NCBI GenBank assembly: GCA_001313085.1
Contig: BBFE01000043.1
Coordinates: 1-38,349 of the forward strand
DNA length: 38,349 nt
Direction: 5' to 3'
DNA from: Paenibacillus sp. JCM 18996
GTDB taxonomy: Bacteria > Bacillota > Bacilli > Paenibacillales > NBRC-103111
Shown: positions 8,350 through 15,954 of the stretch, piece by piece
Position numbering within the stretch: position 1 is the stretch's first letter
Layout of the letters: the number at the start of each line of letters is the position of its first letter
Notes under the pieces: model-generated
Databases searched by the model: none
What the model saw: the letters and a program-made list of their open reading frames with translations, nothing else
Told to the model about the DNA's origin: nothing
Program-made: the position numbers and the translations under genes

Positions 8350-9470
8350 ATGGCGGGTAGTATTCAAAAGGTCGGGGCCAAGTTTAGAGTTACCTTGGAA
8401 CTTGGTACTGACAACAACGGGAAAAGAGTTCGTAAGTATTTGACGGCTTCCTCTGAGTCTGAGGCCAAGAAACTCCTTAATGAATTTGAGTACAATCAAC
8501 AACGAAACTTACTGGTTCAATCGAGCAGTATGTTGCTTTCAGAGTTCTTGAATCATTGGATGGAAAACTATGTGAAGTATAATTGCGAAGAAACCACAGT
8601 TTATGGTTACCGTAATATACTTAGACACGTTGATTCTTGCATAGGGCGCATCGAGTTGCAAAAGTTGCAGTCAATGCATATCCAGCAATATTACAAGCAT
8701 CTCCTGGATGAGAAAGGACTGTCCCCTAATACTGTACACAGGCATCATGCCGTTTTACGTAAGGCAATTGATTTTGCACTTAAGCAGCAATTGGTTTACC
8801 GAAATGTTGCTGATGCCGTTTCTCTGCCGCGAAAAAAGAAGTTTACAGGCAAAACGTATACTAGGGAACAGTTAAACATATTGCTAGATAGGGTGAAGGA
8901 GACAAAGTTGGAATTGCCAGTATATCTTGCAGGGTATTTAGGCCTGAGAAGGGAAGAAATAACGGGTTTAAAGTGGGGTTGCATAGATTTTGAAGAGCGA
9001 ATTTTATATGTGCGAGAAGTGAGGACAAGTGCAGGAGACAAGGTTGTAGTCAAAACCCCAAAAAACCGAAAAGAGTAGGAGATCACTATACATCGTTGAT
9101 GAGTTATACGAACTCCTTTTAAAACATAGAGAACATCAAAAAAAGAGTGTAAGAAACTTCTCGGTGATGAATACGAAGACTCAGGGTATGTATTCGTACG
9201 TGATGATGGAAAACCATACCGGGTAAATTCCGTAACGGAACGTTTTAAGGAATTCCTTGAAAAGCAGAACCTGCCTAAAATCCGCCTGCACGATCTGAGG
9301 CATACTTTTAGTAGTATTCTCTACGACGAGGGAGTAGATTTAAAAGCGATCTCAGAGGCATTAGGACATTCGGATATAGGTACTACAAATAGAATCTATA
9401 CCCATTTATTTGATGAAACACATAAAAAAATACCGTTAGTGCTATGAGCAAAGCCTTAAGAAATATGTAA
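8350..9470 (+). CDS. Phage-type tyrosine integrase, frameshifted
   Basis: Start set at ATG 8350 (MAGSIQKVGAKF) because AAGAAAGG at 8332-8339 is 10 nt upstream; ATG 8341 is too close. Domains: N-terminal arm-binding region (1-60), SAM-like core-binding domain (LSEFLNHWMENYVKY to about residue 155), then the catalytic domain with LGLRREEITGLKW (first catalytic Arg near residue 200). The A-run at 9059-9064 breaks the frame, as does one near 9138; beyond these the sequence carries RLHDLRHTFSS (His/Arg), ALGHSDIGTT and IYTHLF with the Tyr nucleophile. The corrected end is TAA 9468-9470, about 372 residues, normal for Tn916/phage-type integrases. It would insert the element at the tmRNA 3' end copied at 12,846. 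Confidence 0.9.
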
Positions 9471-9498
9471 GTCTCTTCTGCATCTAATCGAGAGAATT

Positions 9499-9526
9499 GG
9501 AGCCTCGCAAGGCTCCTTTAATTTTA
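9499..9526 (+). terminator. Rho-independent terminator after integrase
   Basis: Stem GGAGCCT (9499-9505) with AGGCTCC (9510-9516), tetraloop CGCA, followed by TTTAATTTT. Confidence 0.8.
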
Positions 9527-9564
9527 CTAGTATGCCTCTAGTAATGTTCGCTGTATGTAACGAG

Positions 9565-9680
9565 CATGCCAAAAAAGCATGCTTTTTTTGGCATGGTTCA
9601 AAGTGGTTTGATTTTATGTGCAAAACATCATTAATTTACTTTTGGCATGTGCCGAGGTAAATATAGATTTTTTTTGGCAC
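9565..9680. repeat. TTTTGGCA repeat cluster and palindrome, candidate recombinase site
   Basis: The motif TTTTGGCA occurs four times within 120 bp. One copy is inverted (TGCCAAAA, 9567-9574) and three are direct (9586-9593, 9640-9647, 9672-9679). The first two form a palindrome, CATGCC-A-run-GCATGC-T-run-GGCATG (9565-9595), and the third sits in GGCATGTGCC (9644-9653). The cluster ends 24 nt before the serine recombinase start. Paired half-sites upstream of a resolvase gene are typical of res sites that also act as operators. Confidence 0.6.
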
Positions 9681-9703
9681 AAATAATCTAGGAGGTAGTA
9701 TAT

Positions 9704-10321
9704 ATGAAGATAGGATACGGACGGGTATCGGCAAGGGATCAAAATCCAGAAAGACAACTTGTGAAGTTTCGGGAGGTGGGGATCGACGAGAGGTATATTT
9801 TTTTGTGGATAAACAAAGTGGCAAGGATTTTAACCGACCACGTTATCAGGCCATGCGTTTGATGATTAGGGAATGCGACTTAGTTTACATCGATGCGCTG
9901 GATCGATTGGGACGAGATTATGACGGAATTATAGCTGAGTGGAAATACATTACAAGAGAATTGAAAGCGGATATCGTTTGTTTGGATAACGAAACGTTAT
10001 TTGATTCCCGGAAGTTTCGGACAATGGGCGACTTCGGAAAGGTAATGGAAGATCAGTTTTTTAAGCTTGCTTGCTTATGTTGCTGAGCAGGAGAGGAAAA
10101 AGAATCGCCAACGGCAGGCTGAGGGTATCGAGGTTGCGAAGGCAACCGGCATTATATTAGGCCGACCTAGGGTAGAGATTGATGAAGCATTTATTCAGGT
10201 TTATAAACAATGGAAATCTGGGGGAATTACAGCCACTAATGCTATGTTCCAGATAGGAATGAAGCATAGAACATTCTATCGACGAGTAAGGGAGTACGAG
10301 AAGTTACTATACAATAATTAA
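9704..10321 (+). CDS. Serine recombinase (resolvase/invertase family)
   Basis: Start ATG 9704 with GGAGG at 9691-9695. MKIGYGRVSARDQNPERQ places the catalytic Ser at residue 9. Further conserved parts are LDRLGRDYDGI and AEQERKKNRQRQAEGI, then GRPRV and a C-terminal helix-turn-helix (ITATNAMFQIGMKHRTFYRRV). About 205 residues, the usual size for Tn3/Hin-type small serine recombinases. Two frame breaks at T-runs (about 9798-9804 and 10059) are probably length errors. No transposase lies nearby, so a role in dimer resolution or in DNA inversion within the element is more likely than transposition. The TTTTGGCA cluster directly upstream is the obvious target. Confidence 0.9.
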
Positions 10322-10441
10322 TACAAGTGGAAGAATTTGTGTGGAGTGCCTTTTATTAAACTATATATTGGTACAAGTTTAATCCTTACATTTCCCCCGA
10401 GTGAAATATTGAAATTTAATTTCTGTTTAAGATACACATTT

Positions 10442-10450
10442 TGGTATAAT
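10442..10450 (+). promoter_or_regulatory. Extended -10 promoter for the Septu-like module
   Basis: TGGTATAAT at 10442-10450 is a consensus -10 with a TG extension, 34 nt before the ATG at 10484. The -35 is weak. It would let the defence genes be expressed independently of the recombinase. Confidence 0.6.
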
Positions 10451-10483
10451 AATAGATATATATGGCTTATCTTGGAGGATACT

Positions 10484-11787
10484 ATGAATATTAGCTCCCT
10501 TCGTATAAAAAATTTTAAGAAGTTCAGTAGTTTTGGTTTAAATTTTCCTGGGGGATTTACTCTTATTATTGGCGAGAATGGGTCAGGCAAGACTTCATTA
10601 CTCGAAGCTATCTGTGTGGGCTTGGGGGAATTTCTTGCAGGAGTAGATGGAGTCAAACCAAAACGCTCCATTCGCAATGAAGAAGTCAGACTTGAAGTAA
10701 GTCGCACTGGACAGGGTAGTATTGAATACCTCCCTCAGTTTTCCATAGAGGTAGATTGCAAAGCGACCCTTGTGACTGCGGTGGAGGGAAATCCTCACGA
10801 AGAGTTTCATTGGATACGGTATAAAGAGTCTTTTGATGGCCGCACCCGGAGGCAGGGGGACGATATTTCTCTGATTGCAAGGAAGATTCAGAGAAATCAA
10901 GCTAATTCAGAGAACTTGCCGTTGATATCTTACCAATCAGCGGGGAGATTGTTTTCACAAAAGCGGGAAAGATGGGTTAATCCTTTTAAAGAGGAAAAGA
11001 CATCTCGGTTTGTGGGATATATAGGGTGTCTAGAAGAGGAATCGGATACAAAGCTTATGACTCACTGGTTTCGCCGTATGAAAGGTTTAGAAATGCAGGA
11101 GGGAGTTAAGATTGCTGAATATCAAGCAGTCCTATCTGCTGTGGATAGATTTATGACTGAGATGGAAGGTGAACATTGGGGAGGTATCGATTTCGATTTC
11201 TTTTTTTGGAAGAAATAATTATTAGATTGGATGACGAATGGTTACCGATCCGAATGTTGAGTGCTGGTTATCGAGGATTGATAGGAATGGTGACTGATCT
11301 TGCTTATCGTAGTTCTGTGCTGAATCCACATTTACTTGAACGAAGTATTACCGAGACAAACGGTATTGTACTCATAGACGAATTAGACCTTCACTTGCAT
11401 CCAAGGTGGCAATGGCGTGTGATTGATGCATTGCGTGCTACGTTTCCACGTATTCAGTTTATCGCTACTACTCATGCTCCCATATTGATTGCATCTTGTA
11501 TCCATGGGCATATAGTGAACTTGGGGTCAGATAAGTTGGATAATGCACCATACGGTTGGCGTATAGAGGATGTTCTCCGTGAATGGATGGGTACAGAAGT
11601 TCGTGATCCGGAAATTGAGCGTGATATTGATGAGCTAAGGAATTTATTTACCAAAAAAAAGCTTCATCACGAGCTAAACCAGGATGATAAGGATCGGATC
11701 AATAATTTAACAATGAAGCTTAATCAGATACTTCCCGAGTCAGATCCAGTAATAACGTTAACTAAGCTAGAATCATTAAAAAAGTAA
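10484..11787 (+). CDS. ptuA: Septu PtuA-like AAA/ABC-type ATPase, frameshifted
   Basis: Start ATG 10484 with TTGGAGGA (10472-10479). The N-terminus MNISSLRIKNFKKFSSF followed by IIGENGSGKTSLLEAI (Walker A at residues 30-37) is the SMC/RecF-like AAA_15/AAA_23 type. A frame break at the T-run 11204-11210 joins to LDDEWLPIRMLSAGYRGLI, a signature-type LSxGYR segment, then GIVLIDELDLHLHPRWQW (Walker B with the D-x-D-L-H-L-H-P motif) and IQFIATTHAPILIAS (switch His). Total about 434 residues, the usual PtuA length. An HNH nuclease gene follows after 17 nt, the arrangement of Septu type I defence. PtuA ATPases assemble into large complexes that sense invasion and control PtuB nuclease activity. Alternative: the ATPase of a related ATPase-HNH pair from a retron effector, but no reverse transcriptase is present. 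Confidence 0.8.
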
Positions 11788-11804
11788 CCTATAGGGGAAA
11801 TATC

Positions 11805-12493
11805 ATGAGGAAAGTGACTAGAGGGGCAGTTCCTGCTGTTCTTACAAGAAATGGAGCACGATGGACTGCAGGGCTTCTTACTATTATTGCTACGAATGGA
11901 AGATTTGATAAAGCTGCAAGGAAGTATATAAACCAAAGTCGCTATAACCATCCACATATTAGAACGGCATTGGAAAATATGTACGGTAATTATTGCTGTT
12001 ACTGCGAGTCTGACTACAGAAAAAACTGGATATTCTCGAATTGACCATAGAGAGCCTGCGGCTATATTCCATAACCAAAGTTTTAATTGGCACAATTTGC
12101 ATCTTAGCTGTGAATTATGTAATGGGGAGAAAGGTGATCAATGGGATGGTACGAATTCAATTCTTGACCCAGTCAACGATGACCCGCAACTGCACCTGCG
12201 GCCCAATGTTATATCAGGCGAAATAGAAGCACTTACGGCTAGGGGAACAACCACGATAGATCACACTAAACTCTGCCGTGATTCGATTGTTACGGCTCGA
12301 AGACGTATTGCGGATGGCTTTAGGGATTTAATTTTATTAGCGCATCTGCAAAATAATACGGCTTTAAAAAAAGAAACTTCTGCAAGATATCAATCAGCAA
12401 CTCCAACCTGACCCAGTCACCGGGTTGATCGATACAGAATATACGTTATTACTGAAGGAGTTAATCCGCGTTTATGGAGGATATCTTCAATAA
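11805..12493 (+). CDS. ptuB: Septu PtuB-like HNH endonuclease, frameshifted
   Basis: Begins MRKVTRGAVPAVLTRNGARW. The HNH core is YCCYCES, then RIDHREPAAIF (catalytic His) and LHLSCELCNGEKGDQWD, where the CxxC pairs bind zinc and the Asn/His residues coordinate the metal. This spacing is that of TIGR02646/PtuB-type nucleases. Two A-runs break the frame (12,020-12,025 and 12,365-12,371); shortening each by one gives a continuous protein of about 229 residues, ending ELIRVYGGYLQ at TAA 12,491-12,493. The gene is 17 nt behind the ATPase and certainly in the same operon. In Septu, PtuB is the DNA-cutting effector. All catalytic motifs appear present once the frame is restored. Confidence 0.8.
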
Positions 12494-12845
12494 AAGTATT
12501 GTTTACTGCCAATTTTAATGTTGGAATTTTTTTTGATTGGAATCCAGAACGCAGGGTTGAAAAAAGTCAAAAAACATGAAATTTGTTGACGTTTCCTCGG
12601 CGCATCACAACATCCCAATTAGGGTTACCACAATATAAGATAACATTCACCGTTTTTTTTCAAAAAAACTCCTGTCCAAAATCTGTAGACGAATTGTAGA
12701 CAAAAGCTTTAAAACAGAAAAAATCAATAATAAAATGAATTAATACAAAAAAAAACACATTAAACATCACGAACCCTTATAAAATAAGCTTTCTTGGCAT
12801 TGATTAATTCAATTAAAATCAAAATAAAAAAATCGGGGATAACAG
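12494..12845. other. A+T-rich non-coding end of the element
   Basis: No convincing gene. The stretch is rich in A/T runs and leads into the tmRNA-like attachment core. It is the place where integrase arm-type sites would be expected, but I see no clear repeated motif shared with the integrase upstream region. Confidence 0.5.
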
Positions 12846-12865
12846 TTCAAATCCCCTCGCCTCCA
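12846..12865 (+). other. Attachment site: copy of the tmRNA (ssrA) 3' end
   Basis: TTCAAATCCCCTCGCCTCCA reproduces the T-loop, the 3' side of the T-stem and the acceptor strand of a Gram-positive tmRNA. The 5' half of the T-stem is not present immediately upstream (ATAACAG instead of the expected complement), and no tmRNA body precedes it. This is the pattern left when an element integrates at the 3' end of ssrA: the intact gene is at one end and a core duplicate at the other. The following hairpin is probably the original ssrA terminator. Confidence 0.75.
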
Positions 12866-12872
12866 TCATGAA

Positions 12873-12904
12873 AAAAAACCCGACAGCGTGAGGTCGGGTT
12901 TTTT
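12873..12904. terminator. Bidirectional terminator, probably of the original ssrA
   Basis: AAAACCCGAC (12,875-12,884) pairs with GTCGGGTTTT (12,893-12,902), extended by flanking A/T runs. It also serves the minus-strand doc gene, whose stop codon is at 12,906-12,908. Confidence 0.8.
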
Positions 12905-12905
12905 G

Positions 12906-13310
12906 CTATGCCTTTTTATCGATGCAATGCTCTCGGATGATCGCAGAGAGTTCTTGAAAGGAATATTTATGATTAACCATATCCACGGTCAGATCTTCGG
13001 CAGCTTTTTTGGTCCATAACAAAACCGTATCCGTTCAACTGCAGGAAGATTGCAAGAGCAGTAAAAGCAGTTCTCTTGTTAGCATTTTGGAATGGATGAT
13101 TCTGTCCTAACGATTCAAAAAAAGAGCGGCGGCTTTTTCGAATAAGGTTGGGTAGACATCTTCGCCAAAGGCCCAAGAGCGGGGACGCAGAATGGCTGAT
13201 TCCAACAAGCCGCTGTCTTTGACGCCAATGTGTTCTCCAGGACTATATTTTTGGATAACAGCTACATTGATTGCAATAACCTCTTGAACAGACAAATAGC
13301 GCAATTCCAT
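12906..13310 (-). CDS. doc: Doc-family toxin (Fic fold), frameshifted
   Basis: Begins MELRYLSVQEVIAIN at 13,310. After GVKDSGLLESAILRP and FEKAAAL, a T-run on this strand (+ strand A-run 13,115-13,121) breaks the frame; shortening it by two gives FESLGQNHPFQNANKRTAF, the Fic/Doc active-site motif H-x-F-x-x-x-N-K-R. A second A-run (near 13,005 on the + strand) is corrected by one, giving the end ...IIREHCIDKKA at 12,906. About 133 residues, normal for Doc. Doc toxins inactivate EF-Tu by phosphorylation and arrest growth unless neutralised. The gene is paired with the AbrB-like antitoxin directly upstream. Confidence 0.8.
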
Positions 13311-13311
13311 T

Positions 13312-13574
13312 TTAACGGTCCTTAAGGCTTTTAGAGTAACGTCATATCGTTCCATGACCTGTGAAAGGGTCTCTAAGAAGTCGGGGCCGATACCAGCAGG
13401 CATTTCGACTTTATTTGCTTTGCGAATAATGATTTCTCCATCTGATTCTTTTACATCAATATGCACCGTATCGCCAAGTTCAAGACCAATTTGCTTCAAT
13501 GCTTCGGTCATCGTAATGCCAAGGCTGTTACCGAACTTTGTAACCTTACGCTCCATATGCATCACCTTGCCCAT
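13312..13574 (-). CDS. AbrB/MazE-like antitoxin of the Doc module
   Basis: Start ATG 13,574 with GGAGGG 6 nt upstream on the minus strand. MERKVTKFGNSLGITM, then LGLELGDTVHIDVKESDGEIIIRKA is a SpoVT/AbrB swapped-hairpin DNA-binding domain, as in MazE. The C-terminal part (LETLSQVMERYDVTLKAL) would bind and block the toxin. As given, the frame runs straight into the Doc start with no stop codon, making an apparent fusion. One missing A in TTAAGG (near 13,320) would instead give an ending ...LKALKDR and a stop that overlaps the doc ATG, the usual arrangement, so the fusion is probably an artefact. Confidence 0.75.
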
Positions 13575-13590
13575 TCTATTCCCTCCTCAC

Positions 13591-13619
13591 TATACTATTC
13601 AACTGTTATAACAATTATA
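13591..13619. promoter_or_regulatory. Candidate toxin-antitoxin operator
   Basis: TGTTATAACA (13,604-13,613) is a perfect 10-bp palindrome inside a symmetric A+T-rich stretch flanked by TATA at each end, 17-45 bp upstream of the antitoxin start. AbrB/MazE antitoxins normally autoregulate through such palindromes. Confidence 0.4.
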
Positions 13620-13734
13620 CATTCAATTTTTTTTAAAATAATAAAGCTTGTTGGTACGGATGCCGCATCAGAGGCCTTGCACCTTTCACATCATAGTCAA
13701 AAAAAGCTGCAATTATAGTTATCCAAATATTGGG

Positions 13735-14003
13735 ATTGCCATTCCCTGCGCAGATTTGAGAACAGATATCGGCAAGTACCGGATTTACAGACATGGAGAA
13801 TTAGTCGAGGATGGCACCGATATTGTTACTATTGGGAAGATGATATGGTTGCTTTTCTTCTCGGCTGCAGCTTTACCTTTGAGCATCCTTTAATGAATAA
13901 CGGGATCTCTATCCGTCATATAAAGCAAAATTGTAATGTGCCTATGTATAAGACCAACATTCCATGTGTGAAAGCCGGAAGATTCGAAGGACCCTCTCGT
14001 TGA
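13735..14003 (+). pseudogene. Remnant of DUF1445 putative hydro-lyase (YcsI type)
   Basis: [19 protein letters not shown] followed by [37 protein letters not shown] and AGRFEGP are conserved blocks of the DUF1445/YcsI family, called putative hydro-lyase or D-glutamate cyclase-like. Only the central ~85 of about 260 residues are present: the N-terminal third is missing or scrambled, and the match stops abruptly at EGPSR, where family members continue with LVVSMRP. One T is also missing near 13,834. YcsI genes usually cluster with pxpA/pxpB/pxpC; those genes are 5.3 kb downstream, so this fragment looks like the leftover of a rearranged cluster. Confidence 0.75.
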
Positions 14004-14094
14004 TGTATAATAGACACTATAGATAGTCGAGGATGGCACCTATTCGACTACTGCTAAAACTTTCTACCAATGAACAAAGCGAGGTATTTCCGTT

Positions 14095-14454
14095 TTGAGT
14101 CCCATACTAGTTAAACGTGTATACGATATTGTTGATGTGACGGACGGTAAACGTATTCTGGTTGACAGATTATGCCAAGAGGGCTGACTAAAAAAAACAA
14201 GCGGCGGTAGATGTATGGTTAAAAGAAATTGCGCCCAGTCATGAATTGAGAAAATGGTTCCATCAGCAGCAGAGCAGTTCGATGAGTTTAAGCATGCTTA
14301 CCTGAAGGAATTGCAGCAGGACGTTAATAAAGTGAATGCTTTGAACCAGATTAAAGATTGGGCAGAAACAGAAACGGTGACCCTCGTCTACGCCGCAAAG
14401 GATGAACATCGTAATCAATCCATAATCCTGCGGGAATTTATCGAAAATATGTAA
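14095..14454 (+). CDS. DUF488 (YeaO-like) family protein, frameshifted
   Basis: TTG 14,095 is the likely start, with GCGAGG at 14,079-14,084. The pieces read LVKRVYDIVDVTDGKRILVDRL, then after a missing G near 14,174 and an over-long A-run (14,189-14,196), RGLTKKQAAVDVWLKEIAPS, HELRKWF, FDEFKHAYLKEL and VTLVYAAKDEHRNQSIIL. These are the conserved blocks of DUF488, a family of about 120 residues with a VDRLWPRG motif whose function is unknown. Length and block order are normal, so it is probably a functional gene in the organism. Confidence 0.75.
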
Positions 14455-14457
14455 TTG

Positions 14458-14527
14458 AGTGCCTGCTTCGTTGAGGACAAGCTATAATTAATGAGCTTGG
14501 CCATTCACGCGGCAGGCTCTTTTTTTG
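14458..14527 (+). terminator. Compound terminator after the DUF488 gene
   Basis: GAGTGCCTGC (14,457-14,466) pairs with GCGGCAGGCTC (14,510-14,520) with a bulge. An inner hairpin AAGCT/AGCTT lies between, and seven T follow. Confidence 0.55.
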
Positions 14528-14544
14528 CATTATTTAATTCTTGC

Positions 14545-14573
14545 TTTACAACGTAACAATGTTATGTTACATT
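14545..14573 (+). promoter_or_regulatory. Promoter of the YhbD-bactofilin operon with a dyad in the spacer
   Basis: TTTACA (14,545-14,550), a 17-bp spacer and TACATT (14,568-14,573) form a sigma-A-like promoter 25 bp before the start codon. An inverted repeat GTAACA (14,553-14,558) / TGTTAC (14,565-14,570) lies within the spacer, the place where MerR-type regulators bind. The first gene of the operon encodes a MerR-like protein. Confidence 0.6.
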
Positions 14574-14597
14574 GATCGTGTAAAGGAGGCATGCAAG

Positions 14598-15234
14598 TTG
14601 GATGAAGAACTGATCTCCAAAAAAAGAACTGTTAGAGCTGACGGGCATCTCATACGGTCAACTATACCGGTGGAAACGCAAAAATCTCGTGCCGGAAGAG
14701 TGGTTTATCCGCAAATCGGCCTTTACCGGACAGGAGACGTTTTTTTCCTAAAGAGCAGATGCTGGCCAGAATCGATAAAATTGTAAATATGAAAGAGGAT
14801 TTATCGTTAGATGAATTGGCTGATATGTTTTCCCCTGTGCCGGCGGACCTTTCTATCAATAAAAATGAATTGGTAAAACGCAACATTGTTTCGAAGATTT
14901 CCGCAAATTATGTGGAAACTTACTTTGGCGACTCGGATATGTATACTTTTGAACAGACATTGTCCCTTTACATCCTGGATCACTGCCTCCACACAGGCGA
15001 GATGAATTTAGATGAAGGAAAATATATGCTTCAGACGTTCATGGACTATTACAAAAAAGATCGAAGGAAAGAATTACGATTTGATGATGATCCGCAAGAT
15101 GGGTGTTGCCGCTTTTTTTGCTCGTTTCGACGGGCAGCGAAGTTTATTTTGACAGTGACGTAAAAAAAATCATTCTGCGGGTGAATGTAGCCAAAAGCAT
15201 CGAAGAACTGAAGATGAAATTAACAGCGGTGTAA
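14598..15234 (+). CDS. yhbD: YhbD-family MerR-like regulator, frameshifted
   Basis: Start TTG 14,598, chosen because AAAGGAGG (14,582-14,589) is 8 nt upstream and both ATGs nearby run into stops. Correcting the A-run at 14,619 and T-run at 14,742 gives [16 protein letters not shown], a helix-turn-helix with [18 protein letters not shown], and then a long helical C-terminal domain ([31 protein letters not shown]) with further breaks near 15,054, 15,113 and 15,164. The corrected protein ends [13 protein letters not shown], about 210 residues. B. subtilis YhbD is the neighbour of bactofilin genes yhbE/yhbF, and the same order is seen here. It is likely the operon's regulator. Confidence 0.8.
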
Positions 15235-15251
15235 AGGAGAGGGGGAGACCG

Positions 15252-15929
15252 ATGGATAAAGAAAGCAGCCGCAATCTGATCTTGTCAGGCATTGGATCTA
15301 CAAACGGAGGAACATTCCGTACAGCCAAAATTGAGGGAATCGGAAAAGTGGACGGTGATCTCCTTTGTTCGGATTTCATTATTAGTGGTAAGGCGGATGT
15401 ACATGGAGATATCCAGGCGCAGACTGCAGAGATAAACGGAACAGCTGCTATAGATGGAAACGTGAATGCCCAGCAGCTTCAAATTCATGGAAATATTACC
15501 GTAAGAGGGCATTTAATCGGAGAAAATATTCAATTAAACGGAATGGCCTCAGTCCGAGGCAACTGTGAAGCGGAGAGATTCGATGCCAAGGGAAGACTTC
15601 AAATGGGTCATTTGAATGCGGGAGCCGTTCGAATTACACTGCATGGGAGCAGCACCATTGCTGAAATCGGCGGGGAGCATATACAAATCCGGAAGCAGCC
15701 GGGCATTGATTTTGCCAAATGGTTGAAGGCGCTCCCTCTCCCGTTTGGCAACAGGTTAACAGCCCATATTATCGAAGGCGACAGCGTATACGTGGAATAT
15801 ACGACAGCGGAAGTTGTACGGGGAAATGACGTCGTTATCGGGCCTGGCTGTGAGATAGGTATGGTTGAATACAGGACGAAGTTTGATCAAGACAAAGGGT
15901 CAAAAGTGAGGAATCTGGAGCAGATGTAA
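15252..15929 (+). CDS. bacE: Bactofilin BacE (YhbE)
   Basis: 225 residues in an intact frame, start ATG 15,252 after AAGGAGAGGGGG. The protein is built of short repeating beta-strand units (GKADVHGDIQAQTAEINGT, AAIDGNVNAQQLQIHGNI), the right-handed beta-helix of bactofilins (DUF583, polymer-forming cytoskeletal). A C-terminal segment (VYVEYTTAEVVRGNDVVIG) closes the helix. Bactofilins polymerise without nucleotide into membrane-associated scaffolds; in B. subtilis BacE and BacF are needed for flagellar assembly and motility. It lies 17 nt after yhbD and 25 nt before the second bactofilin gene. Confidence 0.85.
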   Translation: MDKESSRNLILSGIGSTNGGTFRTAKIEGIGKVDGDLLCSDFIISGKADVHGDIQAQTAEINGTAAIDGNVNAQQLQIHGNITVRGHLIGENIQLNGMASVRGNCEAERFDAKGRLQMGHLNAGAVRITLHGSSTIAEIGGEHIQIRKQPGIDFAKWLKALPLPFGNRLTAHIIEGDSVYVEYTTAEVVRGNDVVIGPGCEIGMVEYRTKFDQDKGSKVRNLEQM

Positions 15930-15954
15930 GACACGGGAGAAGGGAGCCAATATA

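Noticed and set aside
9704..10321. Serine recombinase as part of a Tn3-family transposon
   Set aside because: No transposase, terminal inverted repeats or target duplication are visible nearby.
2190..12493. Programmed frameshifting or transcriptional slippage at A-runs as the reason for broken genes
   Set aside because: Breaks occur in almost every gene, on both strands, several per gene, also outside the mobile element and sometimes as missing G residues; sequence error is simpler.
10484..12493. Retron with Septu-type effector genes
   Set aside because: No reverse transcriptase gene or msr/msd-like structure lies upstream; the neighbour is a serine recombinase.
12494..12845. Promoter-like TTGACG near 12,585
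   Set aside because: No suitable -10 at the right distance and no gene downstream on that strand before the terminator.
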